Source: Myotis daubentonii
Lineage: Eukaryota; Chordata; Mammalia; Chiroptera; Vespertilionidae
DNA length: 64,000 nucleotides
Direction: 5' to 3'
Assembly (NCBI RefSeq): GCF_963259705.1
Contig: NC_081847.1
Coordinates: 91,566,046 to 91,630,045 of the forward strand
Under the pieces are notes generated by a model. It saw only the letters and a program-made list of their open reading frames with translations. It did no database searches and had not been told where the DNA came from. Each line of letters opens with the position of its first letter. Within the stretch, counting starts at the first letter, position 1. The position numbers were made by a program, and so were the translations under genes. Shown piece after piece: positions 12,603-24,230 of the stretch.

Positions 12603-15080
12603 TTGACCCGAAGCTGAGATGTGAATTACAATTGATACTCGCTTTCAATCATGTTTGGCCAGGTAGAGGTTAGGGTGTGGTTTCATTATGTGTATGTGGA
12701 CACAGTTAGCTATCGCTGTATATTCTTCTCTTCAATAGTGATGTGACTGTTGTTACAACACATGTATATTTGCCATCTGAAAAATCTTTAAAGGATTACA
12801 CCATGATTTGGCATTAAATGAAAAGTTACTGTGTATTCGGGAAGGCATGAAAAGTGATTAATCAGGGGTAATTTTGATATTTGTGAAACAAATATTTACC
12901 ATTAGAGAAATAGCTCTATGTCCTCATTTTCTTTCAAAGCAGCAACTTAATGTTTATAGGTCTTAGAAAGAAAAATGCTCTGCAGAAGCTATTTAAGTTT
13001 TGTTGTTGGGATCCGTAGTAGAATATTGCTCACCACGCAAAAACCCAGAATAAAAATTAAATGTGACTTTTATGTGCATCAAGTAGGACTGCTTAAAACA
13101 TTAAATCATTGTTCAATTGGGAGCATTTTTTCTTAATCATGGTGTATGTGATAAAATAATGATGAATCTTATAATTAACGGCTTAAGATAGATGAAATAC
13201 AGTGAAATAAACCCAACCAACGCATTATTTGGTTCAAAATTACTGTTGTCACGATGGTTTGTTGTGGTGTGACTTGTGAATGTTTTTGAGAGAAAACATT
13301 TTCTTTGTGAAGAGCCCGCACATGGCTTTTTGCTTATTGAATTTGTCACCTACTTAACCAAATCTATCCCTATGTGAACAGTCCATATATTTTTGCAAAG
13401 TTAAACCAAATCTTGAAGACATATGCAGCTTATTCTTGACATTTCTTCATTCAAAAAGATATCATGGCTAATTTTCTATTTGAATTAGTTCCGTAAGTAT
13501 AAGTGCCATAAAGCAGGCTACATGTACTACTGCTTCAGGCAGTTAAACCTGCAATTTATTGTTGTGCAAAGCTCAATATTCAATCTGTGCCAGAGAGCTC
13601 ATTCAGCCATATGCTCCGATCGGAGCGTTCGTGTGATTTCATTCCGGGATATTTTAGTGGGGTGACAGGAAGCAAAGTTCTACTTGGCATTGAAAGGTAA
13701 TCAAGAGAGAGTCCAACTGTTATTCACACGCGTGGCAGGATTTGGGATCCTGTAGAGGGCTATTCTACCTCTATACACAAATATGACAGAACAGACCTGC
13801 TTCCCTTGAAAATTTATTTAGAGGGAAGATATTGTGTTAAGTGTTCTTACCACAGACACAAACACACAAACATGAAACCAAAGAGACACAAGGAAATTCA
13901 GGAAAGCGTTCGATGTCTGTTAACTCGATGGTGGTGATGGTATTTCACGGTGTTTGCATATGTCCAAACTCATCCAATTACACACATTGACTATGTGCAG
14001 TTCTTTATATATATCAATTATGCATCAATAAATCTATGAAGAACAGACCTATTACCTTCTTTTTAAATACATGGAGTACACAAGCTGATCATTTATGTTA
14101 AATTAGCATTATTTGTGCTTTAGTTACATAGACTTCTTCTCCAGCCTCCACTTGAATGAAACTATGAAAGTACAGAATATGTTGTGATTTGAAATGTCAG
14201 TGACTGCGATTGTACTGAGAAACAGAAGTCTATCTTGGGAGGACTTTTTTTTTTCTTGTAAAACATAAAAGGAACTTGGTAGTCCGCTCAGGACTTAATG
14301 AAATACAGCTCAGATTCAATAAGGAAAGGAAACCTTTACTTGATGAAATTCTTCTCTAAAGGTATTTCCTTTCTTAGATTACCAAGGGATTGTGATCTTA
14401 TTTTTCAACCATGTAGTTAGGATGTAACCTGATTCCTTTGGGAACTACTGGATTCCTCTAGGGGAATTCGATATATGTTCAAAATTTTATTTTTCTTAGA
14501 AAATAAAGGCGAAGCAAAAATAATTAATTAATGCATTATAATTTACTGCCTGGCTAAATTCACAGGGGTAAAGTTTCATTTTGTTTCTATGTTTTCTTAT
14601 GTGCAAATAAGCCAAAGATTTATATAAAAGCACAACTTCACAAAGTCACACAAAACCTAGCATGTCATTGTTCCCATGTGCTCAATAAATTTATTGAAAG
14701 AATTTATGGATTCACTTTTGTGTAGGAACTGCTATTATGAAGTAGGATGCATACATATCCCTGGGGCCATAAATCATAACTAATTGAAATAAAACTATAT
14801 TCTCATCCGAGGGTTAGCTGACAATCTGCCTGAAGACGACAGTGGTTTAGAAATGACCAAGATCAGAGCCAGCGAGAGCTGTGCCACCAGAGGGAGGGCC
14901 CTCCAGCCAGAGAGAAACACCGCTCCCTCGAACCCCAGCTCCGTCAGCTCAGGAGCATGGCCTTTTCATGACCAGCCCCTCCCCAGCACACGGAGAGTAT
15001 TTTAAGCTGCAGTGTGTTTGAGCAGCTTGCTATTCTCCACATTTGTGCCTAATTGTGAATGCTTGTCTATTTTCACACCA
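12603..15080. other. Unassigned, mostly single-copy-looking DNA
   Basis: I recognise no gene or repeat. It contains a perfect 14-bp CpG palindrome at 13613-13626 and a GC-richer, CpG-containing patch at 14815-14990. Either could be worth a conservation check. Confidence 0.45.
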
Positions 15081-15084
15081 TTTT

Positions 15085-15215
15085 CAGTTTGTAACCTCTG
15101 TTAGGGCAGGGACTATGCCTGTATTAATTGTCATTTTATCAAAGTATCACAATATCAGGTAGCTTGAAGAAACTGAATATGTATTTACTGAATGTATGAC
15201 TAAATGAGTCATTTT
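15085..15215 (+). repeat. LINE-2 3' end
   Basis: CTCTGTTAGGGCAGGGACTATGCCTGT matches the L2 3' end, and GTATTTACTGAATGTATGAC follows as the decayed (TGAATGAA) end. Confidence 0.8.
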
Positions 15216-15794
15216 ATTATTTAATATTTCTTCCCTTCAAAAGAAAAGAATCATGTCTTACACATCTGTGTACCTCTTGATACACCAAGATGTGTTTTTT
15301 TAAAAAATAAATTAAAGCTATACAATAGGATGAAGATGATAATCATCTCACCCTTGTAGAATCCTATGAAATGACACAATGAGCCCATATCACAATAAAA
15401 CAAGGAAGAAGCACTGAAAGCTAGAAAGCAGGTAATGTTGCACATAATGAGAAACAATTCTGGACGAAGTCGGAAACAAAGGAAGAATGCACGTGAGGAG
15501 AGAAGGTTGGCTGGTGAGGGTGGCGGTGGCTCTAAGGGCAGAGGGAGAGTCACCGGAACCACCAGGAGCCTCTTAGCTCGGGGAGCCTCACCACCTGCCC
15601 CTCCTCAGGCCTAACTGGCCAGGGCATTTGGCCAAAGACTGAAGCAGTGAGCGGGGTGATTGGACTCAGTCACAGAGGATGCTCTGGAACTGCTAACCAC
15701 CTTGACAGAGTCCTGTCAGCATCCAGAAAAACAGCATCAAATACCAACAAAATTGCAGAAGTGAATGTCCATTATGAGAACAAGCAATACTAAG
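15216..15794. other. Unassigned DNA
   Basis: Contains a 103-codon open frame on the minus strand (15251-15562) with no recognisable domain. I do not call it a gene. Confidence 0.45.
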
Positions 15795-15865
15795 AGCAAA
15801 CACTCATAGAGCATTTCCAAAATGCTAGGCACAATCTAAGCACTTTATGTGTATGGACTCTGAAC
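15795..15865 (-). repeat. MIR fragment, antisense
   Basis: GAGCATTTCCAAAATGCTAGGCACAATCTAAGCACTTTATG is the reverse complement of the MIR 3' half (TGCCAGGCACTGTGCTAAGCACTTTACA in this direction). Confidence 0.7.
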
Positions 15866-18101
15866 TGAGGTCTCTAAACTCCAGTCAGTTCCTTGGAGAA
15901 AAATTCTGTGGAGTTCACCATTTTAAACCCCATGCTTTGAATAGTGCCTGACCATAGTAGGTGCTGATCATTTAATACTAAAAATTAAATTTTGTCTTAC
16001 TGAAGTTTGGTGCTTACATTTCTAGTCCAGTGTAGACCAAATTAAGGTACTCTGAAATATTTTAGCGAACAGTTAATTTTTCATTTGTTATTTTTAAAGT
16101 GATAATTACTATAACCTTATTAGAAAGATATGCTTAATTCAAAATATACCTCATACATTGGACATCTTATCTTTCACATGTGGGAAATCATAACTTTTTC
16201 TTTACTTCAATGTTCTATGTACTATTTTTGCTTTATTCTTAACTATATGCATACATATTTTCTTATTAGACTGTTGGTTTCTTTGGTTAGAGTCTAGCTA
16301 CCAGACTATGTACCACTCATCTCTCCATCCTTACACAGAGCCTGAATATAGCAGATACGTAGGTGGGGCTAGTGGAAGGGCGACTATGAACTAGGAGTAC
16401 CGACTGGGATGAAGTCCACATTCTGCCGGAAGGAGCCCTACAGCCTTAAATAACTCCCCCCTACCTCCCCCCCCCCAGGATTCACTTCAATCTTCTGTAA
16501 AAAGTGTTTCAGATTAAACCAGCTCAAATTTCTCTCTCGTTCTAATATTCTACATGAGACACTTAATTGTGTTAAGGTCAGGCATATCTATAAATGTGCC
16601 CTGGTTATTTGAACAATAACTTGAAATTCTTAAAAATTATTTCTACATAAAAATATATTAGATATTAGCCCAGCATTCCTTCATTCATTTTTCATTATAT
16701 ATATTAAAATCCTTGCATCTGGGGCATACGGGGAGCCAACTAAAGATATGTTATCCAGCCTCCCTTGCTGTTGCTGCTTCTGGCTGGGTGGCTAAAATGT
16801 ATCCACTGGAATATTAATATAAGCAATGTACTAATTTCTCAGATTGTCCCACTAAAGGGAACGGACACGCCCTTCATTTTCTTTTTACTCCTTCCAGACT
16901 TACTGGTTAATTATCGAGATAAGAGTAATACCCCACATCCAAGAAGAGTTTATTAACACAGAAGGAAGACCTGGGTTCCCAACCTTATTGAACTACTGTG
17001 TCTTGTGCAATATTTCCCACTAGAACTTTGATCAAGGAAGTGATACAGAGTTGGATCTCAGAAACAAATGCTTTTCATTGGGTTCTTGGATTGGTCACTC
17101 AAATATTTGATGAGTGTATAGATATCACTCTTTCCAGAGGAAATGTGTCCCTGAAAAACTATGGTATGTGGGCCATCGTTCTTATTCAAATGACCCAGTA
17201 GAGGCAGGTAATGAAAAGCAGAAAAGGGCAAGACATTGAATGGTTAAGTGGTGGCGGTATGTAGTTGCTATGGAAACAACAGTGATTATAATGATTACTG
17301 AGTCTGTTGAATGCTTTTTCCCCAAAAAGAGTACACATGGAAAATGAGAAATTGAAATCCTGTTAAGATGAATTCGGAACAGGGGTGGAGAGTCAGAAAG
17401 CCTCTATAGCAGCTTTGAACTAAAAAGAAAGGCCAGGATGAGGACCAAGCTTGGATTCTGATTGTAAAGTTTGCAGAACTTGCAGCTCCAATTAAACACT
17501 ATCCTGCCAGCTCTTATATTTTAAGTTAAGGCATTGGTGGGAAGGAGTGGACCTTAAAGTACCAGATGAAAATATTTAGGGAGACATAAATGAGGCTTGA
17601 AACTTTGAAATACAAATTCCCCAGAACTTCCTTTGCTCGCAGAATTGGCCTCCTCACAACTCTTACATCTCTAGCCTAGAAAAATCCAGCCTTCCCTGAA
17701 TGAAACCTTTCAATAACAACTGCAGCTTTCCCCCTTATTAGGTAGTTCCGATTCTCCTCATTTTTCTCCTCTAGTTATCCTTATTGCTTCTAGGTCTATA
17801 ACAGGATTAGACCCCAGAGTAGCTAGATGGCAAGTCCAAGAGGAGACAGAGTATCACAAACAAATACATTTATCATAAGTTCCAGAACCATGCAATTTGT
17901 GTCTGCATATATCGGAGCTGCTGTAAGGTTGTTAGTTCAAAAGCAGCACAGTAATACTTTATGGGGCTCAATTTACTGATACAGATGCATTCGTCCTGCT
18001 AGGAATCAGGATTCAGTGAGTGGGCTAGAGCCCCCAGGCAGTGGTGGAGTAGCATTGATCCCCTGATGGGTTTGTAGTAGCTGAGGTTTTGATGCAAGAG
18101 C
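15866..18101. other. Unassigned DNA
   Basis: No gene recognised. The stretch 16,180-16,350 has an L2-like 3' flavour (ACAGAGCCTGAATATAGCAG). The stretch 16,740-18,090 may be upstream sequence of the ERV-L remnant described further on, but I could not match it to any retroviral motif. Confidence 0.4.
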
Positions 18102-18315
18102 CAGCTGTGGGCAAACTACGGCCCGCAGGCCGGATCCGGCCCGTTTGAAATGAATAAAACTAAAAAAAAAAAAGACCGTACCCTTTTATGTAATGATGTT
18201 TACTTTGAATTTATATTAGTTCACACAAACACTCCATCCATGCTTTTGTTCCGGCCCTCCGGTCCAGTTTAAGAATCCATTGTGGCCCTTGAGTCAAAAA
18301 GTTTGCCCACCCCTG
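18102..18315 (+). mobile_element. Non-autonomous hAT transposon (nhAT-type), copy 2
   Basis: Same family as 4912-5127, nearly identical from ACTACGGCC through GGTACG-reversed internal sequence to AGTTTGCCCACCCCTG. No transposase. The flanking 8-mers (GCAAGAGC, TCTAGACC) do not match, so the target duplication has decayed or a flank was lost. Confidence 0.92.
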
Positions 18316-18352
18316 TCTAGACCTTTTTTGACATACTATAAAGGAAGGAATT

Positions 18353-18536
18353 GAGCCCCAGCTGTTTTGGCTCAGTGGGTAGAGTTGGCCTGCGGACCTA
18401 AGGGTCCCAGGTTCGATTCCGGCCAACGGCACAATGTGTTACTCTCACATCAATGTTTCTTCTTTCCCTCCCTCTTCCACTCTCCTTAAAAACCAATGGA
18501 AAAATATCCTTGAGTGAGGATTAACAAAAAATAATA
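18353..18536 (+). mobile_element. Ves SINE with 15-bp target duplication
   Basis: tRNA-derived head (GGCTCAGTGGGTAGAGTTGG as A box, GGTTCGATTCCGGCCA as B box), CT-rich middle and A-rich tail. It is flanked by perfect ATAAAGGAAGGAATT at 18338-18352 and 18537-18551. The copy lacks the middle block (CCCCAGTAGGGGGTGTGCAG) seen in the 47,020 copy, so it is a short or internally deleted variant. Confidence 0.96.
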
Positions 18537-18841
18537 ATAAAGGAAGGAATTTGAAGGTAAAGGGATGAAGTTTGGAGGATATCAGTGATGAGTGTCTGCC
18601 TCACGACTTTCCCTTCATTCCTCACGAGAGGACATGCTCTTCCTCAAGTACACAGAGTTCACTGGTGAGCTGGACACCAACACCTCTGAAAGGCTCTGTG
18701 GTGACTATTCTCTTTGGATCAGAGATTATACCATAAAACTGAATTCTCGGGTCTGAGTGGGAATAATTAAATCTCAGTTATAGAGAGCAGTTGGCCATAG
18801 TTACCCTTCAGGGACAATGTGAGTGCAATTATCACAAGTTA

Positions 18842-18998
18842 CAGCAACGGTTCTCAACCTTAGTTATACATTTTCTCATCTTGAAAGCATTCAAAAAAAA
18901 TAATGACCTCATCTTCCAAGTGATTCCGAGTGACTTGGTTTGGGGTAAGGACCAGACACAACAATTTTTAAAGCTCTCTAATTGGTTCTAACGTGCAG
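18842..18998 (+). mobile_element. MER5A-like hAT-Charlie fossil
   Basis: CAGCAACGGTTCTCAACCTT, then CAAGTGATTCCGAGTGACTTGG and TCTAATTGGTTCTAACGTGCAGCCA follow the MER5A order. Old, shared by placental mammals. Confidence 0.85.
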
Positions 18999-21180
18999 CC
19001 AAATACGACCAGCGTGAGCTAGAGGAAGAGCGGCAATCAGCATGTGCTCACATGTGTGGATCTGTGGTGATGGCTCGTTGATCAGTGGTTCCTGGTGATG
19101 AAATAGGCTTTGGATTAAGTTCTTATTTGGCATAAATAGGTAGAAATACTCTAGGTGTGGTTGGCAGAAATCTCCGTGATGTGGTTTCCCGGTCTCACGG
19201 AATTAGAGTCCCTTGACGGAGAAAGAGGCCAGTTGCCTGTGCGGAAACATGCTACATACTCAGCCACAGGTATGCATTATGAATGCCCTCAAGCCTGCTT
19301 CAGAGGCCCCAAGGTTGCCATGTTTCATAGGATAAAGTACTCAAGGGAAAGGGAGATACCCAGAATTGTCAGTGGTCATTGTGTAGTGATTCGAAACTCA
19401 TGCTGATCTCTGGAAACTGAATACCACTGTGCTTTGCCAGACAATCGGGGGCTTCTGCAGATCATGAACTAGATGGGGTCCGCCTGAGCGAGTGCAGTGG
19501 GATCTCACGCTCATGCTGTGGTACTTCCTCAGTCCCGGAATAAATAATAATCACGCATGTACTTCACAACCGGAAGCTTTCTCACATGTGTTCCCTGACC
19601 TGAAAAGTAAGCACTTTATGGAGGAAAGGGCTGCATGAAAGCTCCGCACCAGCTCTTCCTCCCTAATATGATAGTAAAGCACACGCAACACTACACACCC
19701 AGGGAAGTAACAGAGATTAATACCATCACCAAAAAGAGGAAAGATGCAGGAGTGATGATTCCTACCTCATATCAATGTAACTTATCTCTTTGGTGCAAAA
19801 GGTAGATGTGTCCTAAGGCATGAAGGTGTAATATCAGAAACTTCGTTACATGGTGATGCGACTCCCAGTTGTCCTTCCTGATAGAATATCTTTGCTAAGG
19901 TAAATCACTAGACACACAGCTAATGAAATAGCAAATGTTTCTCTTTTTTGTTAGTTTTCCCCATAAGCAAATATTATAAGAAGTAATTTGCTTGGATTTA
20001 TATGTAAGAGACGGCAGTATACATTACTGTGCTGCCGCAGGCCCATGTTAGCTCTTTAGCTCTCCATTATGATATAGTCTAGAGGGACCTTGATCTTCTG
20101 GATATAAACACAGAGCCTCCTGCTACTCGCTTATCTTAAAGATACTATACCGGATTGACAAGATGATCAGGGAGCCTTAAACATTATTGATGCCCCAGTA
20201 GGACTCATGTGTGCCAGAGGGTGGGAAATAAACTCTGTAGATGTTTAGGGACCTACCACATTGGTAAAGTTGCTAGGAATTTGTGGTTCTTTATCACATC
20301 AGAATAGCCTTCTCTGAAGTGAGCAATACGTTGCCCCAACATCTGCCATCAAGGTGTCTTTAGATTTTGAAGACAACCTACATCACATCCAATACTTTCA
20401 CTGGGTAATCCATAAAACGGTGCTTCTGAGGGGATATGAAGCCAGAACAACTTGTTCAGCAGGTCTATTCTGCTGTGGGCCAAATCTGGCCATTGTCTAT
20501 TTTTGTATGGTCTGTGAGCTAAGAATAGTTTTTATGTTATTAAATAGTTGGAAAATAACAAAATAAGAATACTATTTCACAACACGTGAAAATAACATGA
20601 AATTCAAATTTCCATGCCCATAAAGCAACTTGGAATATAGCTCCTCTTATTCCTGTTATAGTTTATGGATGTTTTCATGCTACAACAACAAAGATGGATA
20701 GTTGTGACAGAGTCTGTATGGCTCATAAAGCCTAACGTATTTATTGTCTCCCCCTGTATAGGAAATTTGACAGTCCCTGCAGCAGAAAAACTAGGAACTT
20801 GCTATGGAGCCTCTGCGGCTCAGGCTCACAGTTTCATACTCAGGCCATGATCTCTTTCCAGGGAGAAAAGCTTATGTGGGTTCAACATTACCGATGTCTC
20901 CGCACCCAGGTTGATCTAGATATTGTTACTATCAAATCCCCCACCTATCAGCGTCAGAAACCCTTTGAAAGGTTGCTCCTGGTGTTTCTAAAATCCAAAT
21001 TGCAATGAAAAGTGTGATCTAGAATGCTCAGGATGACTTGGCCATTTTCTAATCCACTGAATCATAAATGTGGAAGTATATTTTAATATTCCACGGAATC
21101 CTGGAGATAAAGTGTGTAAGAATAAAACAAAGGTGGATAAGAAACAGGTACACTGCACAAACAGGGGCCTTAGACATCCA
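18999..21180 (+). repeat. Probable upstream ERV-L internal sequence, unassigned
   Basis: The region precedes a clear ERV-L pol fragment in the same orientation and has similar base composition and decay, so I infer that part of it is the same provirus. I could not match individual retroviral motifs here. A hAT-Charlie element (20460-20779) interrupts it. Short open frames (60-83 codons) show no domain. Confidence 0.4.
20460..20779 (+). mobile_element. hAT-Charlie-type MER element
   Basis: GGGCCAAATCTGGCCATTGTCTATTTTTGTATGG, then AACACGTGAAAATAACATG, TGGATGTTTTCATGCTACAA and TGACAGAGTCTGTATGGC are landmarks of a common mammal-wide Charlie derivative (MER3/MER5-related group). Ends CAG...CTG. 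No target duplication is visible. Confidence 0.85.
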
Positions 21181-21913
21181 CAGTAACTGTTCCTTGTGCT
21201 TTACTGACTCCTCCATGTGACAACTCAGATTTCAGGGGGAGCCCTATACGATTGCCTTATGTGGGTGGGGAAAGCATGTACCTGCACAATGTTACACCTG
21301 GAAGTGGACAGCCCGTGTATTATGGCCCCAGGAAGGGAGGCCTGAAATTTGCAATAAAGATAATGCTTCCCAGTGGACAGAACTTGGGGAAGTACATCTG
21401 TTTGTTTTCTTCATATGGAGGCGAGACTAAGAAAAATGCCTATGCTAGCAAATGGGGTAGATGGCTAGTCAAGATTTTGAAAAGAACAGATTTGATAGAC
21501 AGGTGATAAGTCTAGGCAAGGGGTAATTCAATGGACTTCTTGGTATAAGCACAAACGCAGATTGTTGTAGTCACTGTAAATGAGCATCAGAGGAGATTCA
21601 TTTCAGAGGGGCTTTAAATGAAAGGATGATGGTTATCATTCTTCAAATGATGTCACTGACTCCTTCTAGACACCTTTCTTCATGCTTGATCGATGTACCT
21701 ATGAAGTAGCCATGGAGGTGGACATAAAGGTCATGCACGATGGCTACAGCTTAGAATTGTCATTACTGAGGCTGATCTGGCTATTGCCAGACCTTAGAGG
21801 CTAATGCTGAGCACCTGATCAAGTTTTATTTCCCAAAAGAATAGCCATCCACCTAGTAGCAGACTAATTACATTGACCCTTTTCATCATATCTATTGTAG
21901 CTATTCCACACAC

Positions 21914-21914
<1 letters not shown>

Positions 21915-21980
<66 letters not shown>
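21915..21980. repeat. (ATCT)n microsatellite
   Basis: About 16 perfect CTAT/ATCT units. Near-perfect, so likely polymorphic. It directly abuts the hAT element that follows. Confidence 0.97.
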
Positions 21981-21981
<1 letters not shown>

Positions 21982-21987
21982 CTATTT

Positions 21988-22204
21988 CAGTGATGGCGAA
22001 CCTTTTGAGCTCGGCATGTCAGCATTTTGAAAAACCCTAACTTAACTCTGGTACCGTGTCACATATAGAAATTTTTTGATATTTGCAACCATAGAAAAAC
22101 AAAGACTTATATTTTTGATATTTATTTTATATATTTCAATGCCATTTAACAAAGAAAAATCAACCAAAGAAATGAGTTCGCGTGTCAGAGGTTCACCATC
22201 ACTG
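21988..22204 (+). mobile_element. Non-autonomous hAT transposon with short hairpin-like ends
   Basis: Ends CAGTGATGGCGAACCTTTTG and AGGTTCACCATCACTG are near-perfect inverted repeats. Flanks TTCTATTT (21980-21987) and ATCTATTT (22205-22212) match at 7 of 8 bases. The sequence between, with GTGTCACATATAGAAATTTTT, has no transposase. It is a distinct family from the elements at 4912 and 34531. Confidence 0.93.
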
Positions 22205-23399
22205 ATCTATTTTTTTTTTTTAATATGCCTTCCTGGTTGTAACACATCTGCCAGCAATGCTATTCAGGGACATTCAGGTATCCATTCCCATGACATGCCA
22301 CATAATATCACCACCAATCAAAATGTCTATCTTTGTATGGCAAAGAAGTAAAGCAATGAACTGGCATCCATAGAATTTACGTAGCATATGCTCATGATTT
22401 AAATGTAGTTGAGTTTATAGAATGGTGGAGAAGCCTACTAACATTTTAGTTACAGCCCTGACTAGAAGGCAGGTCATTCTAAGATCATAGCATTCTCCAT
22501 CCTACAGTGTATGCCATAGACCAGAAGCCACTATATGATGCTATTCTGACTACAGCTGGAATACACAGAATAGAGAAACGAAGGGGTTGGGGTCGGAGCA
22601 TTTTCTTCTCACTATTTCACAAAACAAAAACCACTGGAAGAATTTTGGCTTCCTGTTTCCATGACCTTGATTTTTAGTGGCTTTAGAAATCTTAATGTTC
22701 AAGGCAAACATATATCAACGGGACACAAGCACCGTTCTTTAACTAAGAGGCTGAAATTGCTCTCTGGGATCCATATGTCACGCAGAGAGAGGGTCACTCT
22801 CCTGGCAAAGTGACCCATCTGCATTACCAAGGACAGAGTGGATGGCTGCTCCACAACAGGACAAGGATGGCGATGTCCAGAACTGAAGGATTTACCAGCT
22901 TTTAATACCTTTTAGTACCTTTTACCCAATAATAGCTGATAGAACACAAAGACAGGCACATAAACGATTCAGATCCCAGAAAAAAAGATGTAAGTCACCC
23001 CACTTGGTAAAGAATCCTGTCCATTTTAGGTAATTGCAGACTGTAAAAGGAACATTATATGGATGTTGAAAAATGGAAATTACAGAAATGAGACTGTCAA
23101 GCCAGGTGTTATATTCATCATTTCTCTCTATCCCCTTACATTAAGAAATGGTGGTGGTTAACGTTTTGTATTTTAGGTAGAAATTTATATAACGTGATGT
23201 CTTCACATGATTAAATGAGAACTTAACGATATTTTGTTTAGTTATGTAACAGGGAAGGACTATGCTATATTACTTATATTAATCTTAGTAGAGGTTGAAC
23301 CCAGCATGGTCCTCTAACCTGATTCTTTTCCTCTCTTAAAACTAACGCTTGCATGTGAGAAGTCTTTAGTATGCTATTAAGATCTGTAGTTTTGGTAAC

Positions 23400-23910
23400 T
23401 CTGTGAATCTAAGTGGCCTGTCCTCAGGATCCCCGGAATTCTGACAAAGAACAGGTGACCAGCTCAAGGATGCTAACCTTAAAGATACATATCAAAACCC
23501 CTGGGAAAACATCCTGCACATCCTCCCCGAATTAGGACAAAGGCCCAATTAGTCATGCCTGCATAAATCACTAACAACCTTATGAGCTTAGTCCAGGAAC
23601 CTGCTGTTCCAGATCCTGCCTGGGCGAGGGGCAGCCTGACCGCAGGAGCTGGCTACACCAACATCCTTATGGAAGCTGACCAGAACCCAACCCCTGAGCC
23701 TGATGTCTTTGTTCTGTTTTCCCTCCTCCTCCCAATAAAAACCTCTGCCTGCACTGAGATGTTAAGATGATTTTTGAAGACAAGAGTCTGCCATCTTCTA
23801 GGGTCACCAGCACTTGAATAAATGCGTTTCTTCTCAAAAGCACCTGTCCCACGCGTTTGGCTTTCCTTGAGACAAGCAGCCCAACCTGTGCTTGGTTACA
23901 GTTACACAAA
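23400..23910 (+). repeat. LTR-like segment (class I ERV-type)
   Basis: The stretch has the order of a retroviral LTR: a CCTCCTCCCAATAAAAACCTC polyadenylation region near 23,730, then a U5-like tract with CTTGAATAAATGCGTTTCTTC and CCACGCGTTTGGCTTTCCTTG, ending near GGTTACAGTTACA. I cannot place the 5' end or a target duplication, and I do not know the family. It could be a solo LTR independent of the ERV-L upstream. Confidence 0.5.
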
Positions 23911-24096
23911 TTTGTCCTCAAGAAAAAGAACATGAGTAGATATTGAGAAGCAAAAGGGGTGGACTGTGCTGGATATTTCTGTTTGCTTCTCTAGATCTCC
24001 TCTTCACCCTTTCCCACTTTTTTTTCCATTTCATTGGATGTTAGCTTTATAGACTATTTCAATGAGTTTCTTCTCCATAGGATTTTTGGAAAGAGA

Positions 24097-24230
24097 GGGA
24101 GGAGGAGGAGGAGGAGGAGGAGGAGGAGGAGGAGGAGGAGGAGGAGGAGGAGGAGGAGGAGGAAGGAAGGGAGGGAGGGAGGGAGGGAGGGAGGGAGGGA
24201 GGGAGGGAGGGAGGGAGGGAGGGAGGAGAA
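24097..24230. repeat. (GGA)n then (GGGA)n purine tract
   Basis: About 22 GGA units (24097-24163) followed by about 14 GGGA units (24168-24226). The whole is a purine-only strand of about 130 bases, with mirror symmetry. Open frames on both strands here encode only Gly/Arg/Glu or Pro/Leu runs and are not genes. Confidence 0.98.

Larger units (their letters stand above)
21230..23120 (+). pseudogene. ERV-L pol remnant (RNase H to integrase/dUTPase)
   Basis: A decayed class III endogenous retrovirus (ERV-L). ACACCTGGAAGTGGACAGCC and CTTCCCAGTGGACAGAACTTGG (near 21297 and 21369) match the RNase H part of pol. CATCAGAGGAGATTCATTTC and CTGAGGCTGATCTGGCTATTG lead into the integrase. GAATGGTGGAGAAGCC (22,422) is late integrase, and CCACTGGAAGAATTTTGGCTTCCTG through TGCTCCACAACAGGAC (22,630-22,860) is the end of integrase and the dUTPase-like tail. 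Stops and shifts break every frame; an 84-codon piece at 21252-21506 is the longest. A tetranucleotide tract and a hAT (21988-22204) sit inside. It is dead sequence. Confidence 0.85.

Noticed and set aside
21915..21980. Regular repeats resembling a CRISPR-like array
   Set aside because: It is a simple tetranucleotide tract with no spacers, in a mammalian genome.
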